The notes under the pieces are model-generated. The model worked only from the letters and a program-made list of their open reading frames with translations. It did not search any database and was not told the origin of the DNA. A program made the translations under genes and the position numbers. 64,000 nucleotides of DNA from Micromonospora globbae (GTDB lineage Bacteria > Actinomycetota > Actinomycetes > Mycobacteriales > Micromonosporaceae), in the NCBI RefSeq assembly GCF_003610785.1, contig NZ_RAQQ01000021.1, positions 62,001 through 126,000 on the forward strand, in the 5' to 3' direction. Every line of letters starts with the position of its first letter. The first letter of the stretch is position 1. This document shows, piece after piece, positions 42,862 through 50,987 of the stretch.

Positions 42862-44544
42862 TCAGTTGAGCTCCCACTCCTTGACCAGAATTCCCGTGAG
42901 CTCGACCTGCCGTCGTTCGAGCACGTCCGGAGTCCAGACCGGCTCCATGATCACATTGGTTGTCAAGGCAAAGCCAGTGACGCCGGCTGCGGGACTGAAG
43001 TATTTCTCCTTCTTTGTCGCGAAGTCGTAGTTCTGCGCCTGGCTGTTCTTGTTCCTGTTGAGGAGCAGCAGGTTCCCGAGGCGGTGCGTCCAGAAGGCGC
43101 GCTCATCCTCCGCGAAGTCCTTGACCCACTGGCTGTCGTTCCGGGGGTTCCGAGGAAGCACATGCTCAACGGTAATGATCTTGTGCTTGTAGGAGACACC
43201 AGGGGCATTGGCCAGCAGCTCGTCGAGCCTAAGCAGCACGTACTTCCGAACGGGCTGCACCTTGTACAGCTCCCCGTCGAGGCGTTCGCGCGTCTCGTGC
43301 CGCTCGTCGGCAGTGAGGTCGAAGGCCTCCGCGTCGACACCAGCGCCAGCGTCGAGCTGCTTGAGCAGCTCGATGTACCGGGTCACCCGAGGGGTGGTGT
43401 AGACGCGCCGCAGCAGCATGCTGGCTGCGAGCCGCTCCAGCCGGCGCAGGAAACCGTCGAGAAACGCGGGGTCGTCGTCGTGGTTGCGCAGTGCCCACAA
43501 CGCCGGCGGACGCCAGTCGTTGTTGTCCAGCTGGACCAGACGTCGCAGCCAGTTGTTGACCTTGGACCAAGAGGCGTCATGCTCGTCGTAGTCCTGATTG
43601 AGCAGGTGGGTGTACGCCGTGGCGTAGGGCATGAGCATGTCATCGACGAAGCTCGTGGCCCTACCGGTCTTGGTATAGGCGTTGAGCACCTGTTGGGGAA
43701 ACTCGATCAGCAGCTCGCGCTGGCCGCGTGCCTTCGCCACGATCATTCGGAGGTGCAGGAACAGGTCGGCGAAGGTCGTACGCCCGAGGTTCTGCTCCGC
43801 GGTCTCCCACGACTTTGCGTACGCCTGCTGCTGCGCCGCGTCGATAGAGCCGATCACTTCGGACTTGAAGATGTCCGAGGGCTCGAGGTCGAGACCTCGG
43901 GCGTTCATCACGCTGAAGATGCGGTGGGCGCTGGCCAGATCCGGCGTGCTGACAACCACCAGGAAGGTCCGGTTACGGGCGAGGGCCGCGAGCGCACTGC
44001 GCTTGTCGTCGGTCCAGGACGACAGTCGTTCCTGCAACACCTTGGCGTTGTCCCGGATGGCCCGGTGGCTGTCGTTCGCTAGCGCATGGTCGCTGAGCTT
44101 CAACAGGTCGTCCAGCCGGTTGGGAGTCTGCACGTACGTCGTGAAGAACCCGGAGTCCTGATCGCGCAGCAGCAGGCGAGGCTTGGCCTTGATGCCGTCG
44201 AGAGCCACGCCTGGCTCCAGGACCATGTCGCGCAGAACGACAGCGACCTCGTCGTTTTCGGCGAGATCTCGCAGGACGGCGAGCAGGATGCTGAGCGTCG
44301 TCAAACGCTGCTGACCGTCGATGACGTCCGCCCGCGGCGCGTTCTCATCCGGCTTGACCAGGACCAGAGAACCGAGAAAATACGGCTCGGCTGCGTCCCG
44401 AACGAGGGCGTCCTCAAGGTCGTCGAGAAGCTGCAGGGCCTGCTCGGTGCCCCAGGCGTAGGGTCGCTGGTAGTGAGGGATCGCGAAGTCGAAATCAGCA
44501 GAAAAAATCTTCTTCAGCGGATGCTCGTGCGCCTTTAGCGGCAT
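42862..44544 (-). CDS. DUF262/DUF1524 protein (GmrSD-type restriction nuclease-like)
   Basis: A 560-residue protein of the DUF262 plus DUF1524 family, as in the type IV enzyme GmrSD. The DUF262 ParB-like domain has IPHYQRPYAW at residues 22-31 and the nucleotide-binding motif VIDGQQRLTTLS near residue 73. The C-terminal HNH (beta-beta-alpha metal) domain has TVEHVLPRN near residue 460 and HRLGNLLLLNRNKNSQAQN. GmrSD cleaves phage DNA with modified cytosines using NTP hydrolysis. Here it sits inside a DUF1156-DUF499 operon, overlapping the DUF1156 stop by 1 base, so it may be a nuclease effector of that module. No frame disruption is seen. Confidence 0.9.
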   Translation of the reverse strand: MPLKAHEHPLKKIFSADFDFAIPHYQRPYAWGTEQALQLLDDLEDALVRDAAEPYFLGSLVLVKPDENAPRADVIDGQQRLTTLSILLAVLRDLAENDEVAVVLRDMVLEPGVALDGIKAKPRLLLRDQDSGFFTTYVQTPNRLDDLLKLSDHALANDSHRAIRDNAKVLQERLSSWTDDKRSALAALARNRTFLVVVSTPDLASAHRIFSVMNARGLDLEPSDIFKSEVIGSIDAAQQQAYAKSWETAEQNLGRTTFADLFLHLRMIVAKARGQRELLIEFPQQVLNAYTKTGRATSFVDDMLMPYATAYTHLLNQDYDEHDASWSKVNNWLRRLVQLDNNDWRPPALWALRNHDDDPAFLDGFLRRLERLAASMLLRRVYTTPRVTRYIELLKQLDAGAGVDAEAFDLTADERHETRERLDGELYKVQPVRKYVLLRLDELLANAPGVSYKHKIITVEHVLPRNPRNDSQWVKDFAEDERAFWTHRLGNLLLLNRNKNSQAQNYDFATKKEKYFSPAAGVTGFALTTNVIMEPVWTPDVLERRQVELTGILVKEWELN

Positions 44545-47339
44545 CAGTCATCCTCCGCGGAGAAGTCGAACTCGCCCTGCTCGTGAGCCGCCGGGGCGGC
44601 CTTGGAGGCATCGACGACGTCACCCCAGGACTGGGCGACGGCGTTGAAGCTGATGGCGTCCTTGGCCCAGCCGTTTTTCTCCGCGACAGAGAACAGCAGG
44701 AACGCCAACTCCTTTACCAGGTCGAGGTCGATGGCACCGTCCGGACGACTCTGGGTGGTTGCCAGGAACGCACCCGCCGCCGGAACTCCTTCGGTCTCGA
44801 GGATCCGGATCGTGTGGTGCAGAACCTCCCACGTCGACGTGTGCTCGTCGGCCAGAACGTCGTAGTCGGCGGGGGTGTCTGCGGGTCTGATCAGAGTGAC
44901 CTTGCCAGCACGGCTGGTCAGGATCGCGTCCCGGTCCATGCGCTCCACGGAGGTGTTCCGGGCGCGGGCCAGATTGTCGGCGTCGCCGAACGTTCCCGTG
45001 TTGTAGCCGTGCTGGCGATACCACGCGATCGCGAAGCGGGTCGTGGGGTCGAAGTCGCCCTCCTGCTCCCCGACCACCTGGTCGAGGATTTCGTTGATCC
45101 GTGCCAGCGCCGACCGCACCGTCATCCGCGAGCCGTCCGGCTCCAGCACCTTCGCGTACCGGCTGAACACTGCCATACCCGGGCCGATCGCGGCCTGCGG
45201 CAGATCCACGGGCGCGATCGCGGCCTGCTGCAGCCTCCGCAAGGCGTCCGGGAGCTCCGCCTGAAGGGCGGAAATCAAGCCGCGACGATCAGTAGTCGGC
45301 GCATCATCAGGTCGCGGTCGCAGGGACAGGACTATGGACGAGGCCAAGGCATTTGTACCGAGGCCGACTGCCCGTGTACTCCGCTCACTACGGATCGGCC
45401 AAGTCGATGTGATGGACCATCCGGACTTGATCATGCCGTCCAGCAAAGTCTCCCAACCAGAAGAGCTTGTCCCCTCATTGGAGTCTTCGGACTGCTTGAA
45501 AGCGTAATAGACAGTAATTGGATAATCGGCTCGCGCGCTGCTACGGGCTTGCGTGAAGACGTTGCGGAAACCGTCCTCAAAGAAAGCCTTTGCGCCCTCC
45601 TTCCCGTGATGGCGGTACTGGTTGGCGACCAACTCCTCGGATTTGGGAACCAGCATCGTGCTCAACAGCTTGGGGTGAATGGCGCGCAATGCGCGACGTT
45701 GCCAAACATAGAAGAAATCTGACAGGTCCGAGTAACCGATGTTGTCGTAGTAGGGAGGGTCGGTGCTGAGCACCGCCTCGGAGAAGTCGGCTGCCTGTGC
45801 CGGTTGCTGTCGAGCACTACTGCCGTCAGGTCCCACCAGACTAATCGAGGCGGCGGCAGATTCAATCGGGCCAGCGATAGAGACCTGACCGAAGGGGCAC
45901 GCCTCGACAAAATCCCACGCCATGGGGACCGCCTGACGAGCGAAAAGCGCACGGACATTCTCGTTAGTCTGGTTCCATGAGCAGATCGCATTGGAGAGGT
46001 CCGCGTAGCGCGACACAGCCAATCCGAGATAGGTTGCTACAGCATCGGCGTAGGCCGCAGCCCCGTTACCATCGGACTCCAAGCGCGGACCCTCTTGCTG
46101 ACCAGCGGCGAGAGCATCACGTTCGATGCGATCCCGAGCTTCGCCGACAAGATCGCTGAACGTCGCCAGAGCGGCCAGTTGCCGGTTAGTGAAGAGGTCC
46201 GTCCACTTGGTCATTCCGTAGGCCTGCACTCGGAAGCTGGGAGCCTTGGGTGGAATACCCGCATCGGGAATATCCGTCGGCTGATCCACCACGGCGGCTT
46301 CGACCTGATCGGGAGTTGGCGGAAGGTAAATACGCTGTCGGCGCCCCTCCGCAACTACGGCCATGAGTTGTTGCCGCAGCCGCCCCTTCTGCCCTTCGGC
46401 ACGGACGTATTTTAGGTCAACAGAAGCGTGACACGCGAGGCATGTGGCACCCGTACGTCCGACTGTGCCATCGCTGGCTCCGGCCGGGCCTTTGGCCGGG
46501 TCGTGATCAATGGCGAACTCGACTCGGAGTTTAGAAGCATGGGCAGGGTCAGCCACGACCGAAGGAACGATGTAAGCTTCCTTCCCCGTCTTCTTGCTGA
46601 GCCACCAGGACCGCACAAGCGGCATCTCAATCCCGCAGGCAGGGTTGGCGCATGTCACCGTCCGAGCCCAGATCCATGCGGTCACGGGCCCCTTCGACCC
46701 ATCCGGGAAGGTTGCTTCCGGGTAGAGCTTGCCGATGCGCCTTTCAGCCTCCTCCCGCATCCACGTGCCGTAGGCCCGGACGTCGGCAGCCAGCCCCTCT
46801 GCACCCATCCAGGTCGTTTTGGATTCGGCCACGCCGGGGAACACCGGCAACTGGTCGCGAAACCTCGGTGGGATCTCTACAAGCGCCTTGTTGATGAGGA
46901 CCGCGACCGGATTGAGGTCCGAGGCGTATGCCTCCAGGCCCAGTCGTTGCGCTTCGAGCGGAATCGTGCCGCCCCCTGCGAACGGGTCGAAGATACGTGG
47001 TGGGTTGCCATCGCTGGACTTCACGATCTCCCGGTGGGCGGCGGTCCACACCGAGGGATCGTTCCAAGAGGCTTCCCAGACCGACATGCGCCGGATGAGA
47101 GCGTGCAGCCTTTCTCGCTCTGCTCGCTGGGCCTCGTCAGTGGGAAACTCCTCCGGGCGCGCAGACGGGTCATCGACGAGCTGCGCAAACAACACGGCTC
47201 TGGCCGCGGTGTGGGGGCGACGCGCCCACCAGATGTGCAGAGAGCGCGGGTGGTTCCGCGTGAACGGTTCCTTCTCACGGGCCGACTCGCGATTGATCGT
47301 CTCCAGCGGAAGAGCGACCTCGATCAGCTTGCGCTTCAT
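44544..47339 (-). CDS. DUF1156 DNA methylase with zinc ribbon
   Basis: A 931-residue adenine-specific methylase family protein. The N-terminal DUF1156 region (HPRSLHIWWARRPHTAARAV) is followed by SAM motif FDPFAGGGT at residues 117-125. A zinc ribbon has CANPACG and CLACH. The catalytic motif DPPYYDNIGYSDLSDFFYVW is intact near residue 524. The ATG at 47339 follows GAGGAAG; the TTG three bases earlier is less likely. Related proteins (COG1743) travel with DUF499 ATPases and helicases in defence islands and are thought to mark self DNA. The target sequence cannot be read from the protein. Confidence 0.9.
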   Translation of the reverse strand: MKRKLIEVALPLETINRESAREKEPFTRNHPRSLHIWWARRPHTAARAVLFAQLVDDPSARPEEFPTDEAQRAERERLHALIRRMSVWEASWNDPSVWTAAHREIVKSSDGNPPRIFDPFAGGGTIPLEAQRLGLEAYASDLNPVAVLINKALVEIPPRFRDQLPVFPGVAESKTTWMGAEGLAADVRAYGTWMREEAERRIGKLYPEATFPDGSKGPVTAWIWARTVTCANPACGIEMPLVRSWWLSKKTGKEAYIVPSVVADPAHASKLRVEFAIDHDPAKGPAGASDGTVGRTGATCLACHASVDLKYVRAEGQKGRLRQQLMAVVAEGRRQRIYLPPTPDQVEAAVVDQPTDIPDAGIPPKAPSFRVQAYGMTKWTDLFTNRQLAALATFSDLVGEARDRIERDALAAGQQEGPRLESDGNGAAAYADAVATYLGLAVSRYADLSNAICSWNQTNENVRALFARQAVPMAWDFVEACPFGQVSIAGPIESAAASISLVGPDGSSARQQPAQAADFSEAVLSTDPPYYDNIGYSDLSDFFYVWQRRALRAIHPKLLSTMLVPKSEELVANQYRHHGKEGAKAFFEDGFRNVFTQARSSARADYPITVYYAFKQSEDSNEGTSSSGWETLLDGMIKSGWSITSTWPIRSERSTRAVGLGTNALASSIVLSLRPRPDDAPTTDRRGLISALQAELPDALRRLQQAAIAPVDLPQAAIGPGMAVFSRYAKVLEPDGSRMTVRSALARINEILDQVVGEQEGDFDPTTRFAIAWYRQHGYNTGTFGDADNLARARNTSVERMDRDAILTSRAGKVTLIRPADTPADYDVLADEHTSTWEVLHHTIRILETEGVPAAGAFLATTQSRPDGAIDLDLVKELAFLLFSVAEKNGWAKDAISFNAVAQSWGDVVDASKAAPAAHEQGEFDFSAEDD

Positions 47340-47360
47340 CAACTTCCTCTAGCTCTGTGT

Positions 47361-50300
47361 TCAAAAAGGCGCGGTGCCGGCGGCCCAGGTCTTCGACCAG
47401 TTGACGCGGACGCCGGTAGCAGCGAGGTCGCCGAAGTCGACGCTGGCGAAGGGGTCGGCGACATACCGTACCTGGTCGTGCTCGGGGCCGGCCTTGCTGA
47501 CGGTGACCAGGGCGAGCCGGTAGTGGGGGCGGGCGTTCTTGCCGGTGACGACCTCGTTGTGGGTGACGTAGAAGTCCTCGGCACCCTCGATGCGTGCCTT
47601 GACCTCGATGCGGATAGAGGGGCCGCCGCCGGCCGGGATGGAGAGGACGTCGTACCCGGGGTTGTTGAAGGCCTGCTCCCGTGGCTTCCGGCCGAGCTCA
47701 TGCTCGGTGGCGAGCACCAGCTCGACGCCGCGCCGCTCGACGGCCTTGGTTTCCTTGGCGTGGATCGGAGCGTCGCCGGGGATCTCGGCCTCGACCATCG
47801 ACAACGGCAGCACGAGCGCGGCCGTCATGACGCGTGGCGGCTTGGTGACCAACTGTGCCTGCTGGCCCAGCAGCGCCAGGCGGGCCTCCCGGCGGGCCTG
47901 GAGTTCCTGTGCCTTGCGCAGAAGGCTCTCGGAGCTCTCCTTTGGCTTTGTGCCGGCCTGCTCCTTCTCCTGGGCAGCGATCGCCTCCCCGATCAGCCGA
48001 TTCGACTCGTGCGCCAACCGCTGGTCGACCCGCATTCGGGTGCGCTCAACTTCGGCGAGCCGGCGGGGCGAGACCTCGGCGAGGTAGTCCTTGAGCTGGT
48101 GGCCGATGATCCAGGTCCGGGCCCGGGACTCGGCGTCACCGAGCCAGGCCAACTTCTTGGCCGCAGCCACGGCCGGGGTGTTCGGAGCGGCCACGCAGTC
48201 GAGGTACGGTGCCGGGCCGGCGGGCGTGACCTGGCCGGTGGCGTCGACGTAGGCGTAGCCGAACCGGCGCGCGATGGACTCCTCGGTGCCGTCAACGACC
48301 TCCTCGACGACACCGACCAACAGGGTCGGCTCCTCGACCTCTGGGGAGACCAGGACGGTGCCGCGCTCGAGGGTGGGTCGGAGCTGGGTGATGGTGAGCT
48401 CAGCGACGGCGTCGTGGAGCGGATGCCCGGGCGCGAGGAGGTCGGCGCGCGGCTTGTCGGCGACGTCGATGCGGTCGAGCTCGAAGGTGACTCGCTCGTA
48501 GCGGGTGGCGACGGGGCCATGCTTGGTGACGGCGCGGACGGCCGCGGGGACGTGGGTGATCTCGTAACGGCCACGCTCACGTCTGGCGAGCCGGCCGCCG
48601 AGGCGCTGGAATGCCAGGCGGAAGGCCCATTCGATGTAGTGCGGCTGCAGCCGGCGGGCCCGAGCCTCCTCCATGAGTCGCTGCATCTGTGCCAGGTCGG
48701 CGTCGGACATGGCGTCGTGGGTGAGTGCGCGTTCTTCGAGGAGTTCCTTGAGCCCGTGGGCGACCGTTTCGTCGATGACCTGTTCCATCTTGGCTCGGGT
48801 CTCGGGGAGGTCGCCGTATCGGATGGCCTCGATCAACAGCTCTCGGAGTGGGGTCTCGTCGAAGGCCGCCCCCAGGACGTCGAAGACCTTGCCGCCGTAG
48901 GCCTTGCGCTGCTCCTCGACCTTCTGCAGCAGCCGGGTGAACACTTCGCCCTCGCGGGTGTTGGCGGCGACGAGGTTCCAGAGGCGGCACACCTCGGTCT
49001 GCCCGATGCGGTGGACGCGGCCGAATCGCTGCTCGATGCGGTTGGGGTTCCACGGGAGGTCGTAGTTGACCATCAGGTGGGCGGCTTGGAGGTTGAGGCC
49101 TTCGCCGGCTGCGTCGGTGGCCAGGAGGATCTGGCAGGCCGGGTTCTTGGTGAACTCCTCGGTGATGGCGCGTCGGTCGGCGCGTCGGACGCCGCCGTGG
49201 ATGGCCTGCACGGTGGCCGGCTTGCCGAAGAGCGAGCGGATCTTGCGGGCCAGGTAGTCGAGGGTGTCGCGGTGCTCGGTGAAGATGATCAGCTTGCGGG
49301 GCTTCTCGGCGCCAGGGTGGATGAGATCGTTGTCTTCGAGGATCTTGCGCAGCTCGACCCATTTCCGGTCGGCGTCGAGGTTGCGGACCCGGCGGGCGAC
49401 GTGGATGAGCTTGTCGAGGTCGGCCAGTTCGGTGTTGAGTTCGGCGATGGTGCGGGCCGCGGTGGCGGCGTCGAGCAGCTCCTCCTCGAGCTGCTCGACC
49501 TCTTCGGCGCTGTGCTCGTCGTTGTCCCAGTCGCGGGGGTTGATCGGGGCGGGCTCGTCGCTGACCCCGCGGCCGTGGATCAGGTCGTCGCGGCGGCGTT
49601 TGAGTCGTTCGGCGCGTCGGACCAGGGACTGATAGATCGCCTCGGGGCTGGAGGCGAGGCGTCGCTGGAGCACCGTGAGCGCGAAGCCGACGGTGTTGCG
49701 ACGCTTGTCGTCCAGCCGTGCAGCACGGTTCATCCCTTCGCGCACGTACTCGGTGACGCGCTCGTAGAGGTCCTGCTCGTCTGCGGTGAGCTCGTAGGGC
49801 ACGGTCTGAGCAATGCGTTCCGGGAAGAGCGGTTTGCCCTCGAAGGTGAGCAGGTCCTCCTTGACCATGCGTCGCATGAGCCCGCTGGTGTCCGGGTTGT
49901 GTATGCCGGCCTTGAACTTGCCCTCGAAGCCGTCGCGCTCGAGCAGGGTGAGGAAGAGTTGGAAGTCCTCCTCCTTGCCCGCGTGCGGGGTGGCGGTCAT
50001 CAGCAGCAGGTGCCGGGTGCGGTCACGCAGTTTCTCGCCGAGCTGGAAGCGGCGGGTCTTATTGATCTTGCCGCCGAAGTAGTTCGCGCCCATCCGGTGG
50101 GCCTCGTCGACGACGACGAGGTCGAACTCGGCGTCGTCGAGGTGGGCGGTCAGGTCTTCGTTGCGCGCGAGTTGGTCCATCCGTGCGATGAGCAGCGGAT
50201 ACTGCTCGAACACGCTTGACCCGAGCGCGGCGTCGACCATGGCCGTGGTGAGGATGTCGAAGCGTAGACCGAACTTGAAGAACAGCTCGTCCTGCCACTG

Positions 50301-50789
50301 GTCGACCAGTCCACCGGGAGCCACGATCAGGCAGCGCTTCACGTCGTCGCGGAGCAGGAGCTCCTTGACGTACAGGCCAGCCATGATCGTCTTGCCGGCG
50401 CCAGGGTCGTCGGCCAGCAGGAACCGCAGCGGCATGCGGTCGAGCATCTCGCCGTAAACGGCTCGGATCTGGTGGGGCAACGGCTGCACGTCGCTGGTGG
50501 CCACCGCCAGCATCGGGTCGAACAGCCCGGCCAGGGAGATCCGTTGCGCCTCGGCGACCAGCCGGAACTCCTCGGCGGCGGCGTCGAACGGCCGGCTGCC
50601 CGCGTCAGAGAGACTCAGTTTGGCCTCGTCGGCCCGGAAGAGCACCTGCTGGCGCAGGCCTCCGTCGAGGGTCTTGTAGGTCAGCTCCACAGCCTCGCGG
50701 CCATGCCACTGCGCTGCCAGAACCGAGACCGCCTCGCCCGGCACCACCCCGGTCACCCGAACGCCCGACGAGAGATCCTCGAGCCGCAC
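47361..50789 (-). CDS. SNF2-family helicase with C-terminal DUF3883 domain
   Basis: A 1142-residue SF2 helicase. Motif I ADDPGAGKTIM is at residues 126-136, the DEAH box LVVVDEAHRMG near 227, and motifs V/VI ATDAAGEGLNLQ and QRFGRVHRIGQ further on. A coiled segment, EEVEQLEEELLDAATAA, interrupts the helicase core. The last 110 residues resemble DUF3883, with NPGYDVLSI, IRIEVKARIEG and a YRLALVTVS strand, a putative nuclease-like fold. Start is GTG at 50789, with TGGAGG upstream; the frame to 51077 crosses the divergent gene. It heads the operon of the DUF1156-DUF262-DUF499 module, from which it is separated by 21 bases. Confidence 0.88.
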   Translation of the reverse strand: MRLEDLSSGVRVTGVVPGEAVSVLAAQWHGREAVELTYKTLDGGLRQQVLFRADEAKLSLSDAGSRPFDAAAEEFRLVAEAQRISLAGLFDPMLAVATSDVQPLPHQIRAVYGEMLDRMPLRFLLADDPGAGKTIMAGLYVKELLLRDDVKRCLIVAPGGLVDQWQDELFFKFGLRFDILTTAMVDAALGSSVFEQYPLLIARMDQLARNEDLTAHLDDAEFDLVVVDEAHRMGANYFGGKINKTRRFQLGEKLRDRTRHLLLMTATPHAGKEEDFQLFLTLLERDGFEGKFKAGIHNPDTSGLMRRMVKEDLLTFEGKPLFPERIAQTVPYELTADEQDLYERVTEYVREGMNRAARLDDKRRNTVGFALTVLQRRLASSPEAIYQSLVRRAERLKRRRDDLIHGRGVSDEPAPINPRDWDNDEHSAEEVEQLEEELLDAATAARTIAELNTELADLDKLIHVARRVRNLDADRKWVELRKILEDNDLIHPGAEKPRKLIIFTEHRDTLDYLARKIRSLFGKPATVQAIHGGVRRADRRAITEEFTKNPACQILLATDAAGEGLNLQAAHLMVNYDLPWNPNRIEQRFGRVHRIGQTEVCRLWNLVAANTREGEVFTRLLQKVEEQRKAYGGKVFDVLGAAFDETPLRELLIEAIRYGDLPETRAKMEQVIDETVAHGLKELLEERALTHDAMSDADLAQMQRLMEEARARRLQPHYIEWAFRLAFQRLGGRLARRERGRYEITHVPAAVRAVTKHGPVATRYERVTFELDRIDVADKPRADLLAPGHPLHDAVAELTITQLRPTLERGTVLVSPEVEEPTLLVGVVEEVVDGTEESIARRFGYAYVDATGQVTPAGPAPYLDCVAAPNTPAVAAAKKLAWLGDAESRARTWIIGHQLKDYLAEVSPRRLAEVERTRMRVDQRLAHESNRLIGEAIAAQEKEQAGTKPKESSESLLRKAQELQARREARLALLGQQAQLVTKPPRVMTAALVLPLSMVEAEIPGDAPIHAKETKAVERRGVELVLATEHELGRKPREQAFNNPGYDVLSIPAGGGPSIRIEVKARIEGAEDFYVTHNEVVTGKNARPHYRLALVTVSKAGPEHDQVRYVADPFASVDFGDLAATGVRVNWSKTWAAGTAPF

Positions 50790-50987
50790 CAGCCACCTCC
50801 AGAACGACAGCCAGCAGAGCTTACCGACGAGCACCGACACTACTGACGAGCGCAAGGCCGGCGCAGGCTGCGCCAGCTGGTGTTGCGTGTGTCGGTGTCG
50901 CTTTCCTGACAACTGTCTCCGGAGGTCCCGTTCAGGTGGGGGGTGCACTACGATCCGTCCGCAAACCCCTCGATTTCTGCGGTGAGC
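50790..50987. promoter_or_regulatory. Divergent promoter region between two helicase genes
   Basis: This 198-base gap separates the minus-strand SNF2-DUF3883 operon from the plus-strand SNF2 gene. An inverted repeat, CACCGACAC at 50832-50840 and GTGTCGGTG at 50889-50897, may bind a regulator. No promoter boxes were assigned with confidence. Confidence 0.35.

Noticed and set aside
41166..44082. Long plus-strand frames opposite the DUF499 and DUF262 genes
   Set aside because: Shadows of well-supported minus-strand genes; no ribosome binding site and no family pattern.
46428..50219. Very long plus-strand frame of 1263 codons
   Set aside because: It is antisense to the DUF1156 and SNF2 genes, has a low-complexity Gly/Val/Asp-rich product, and the minus-strand genes have clear motifs. 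It is a GC-rich shadow.
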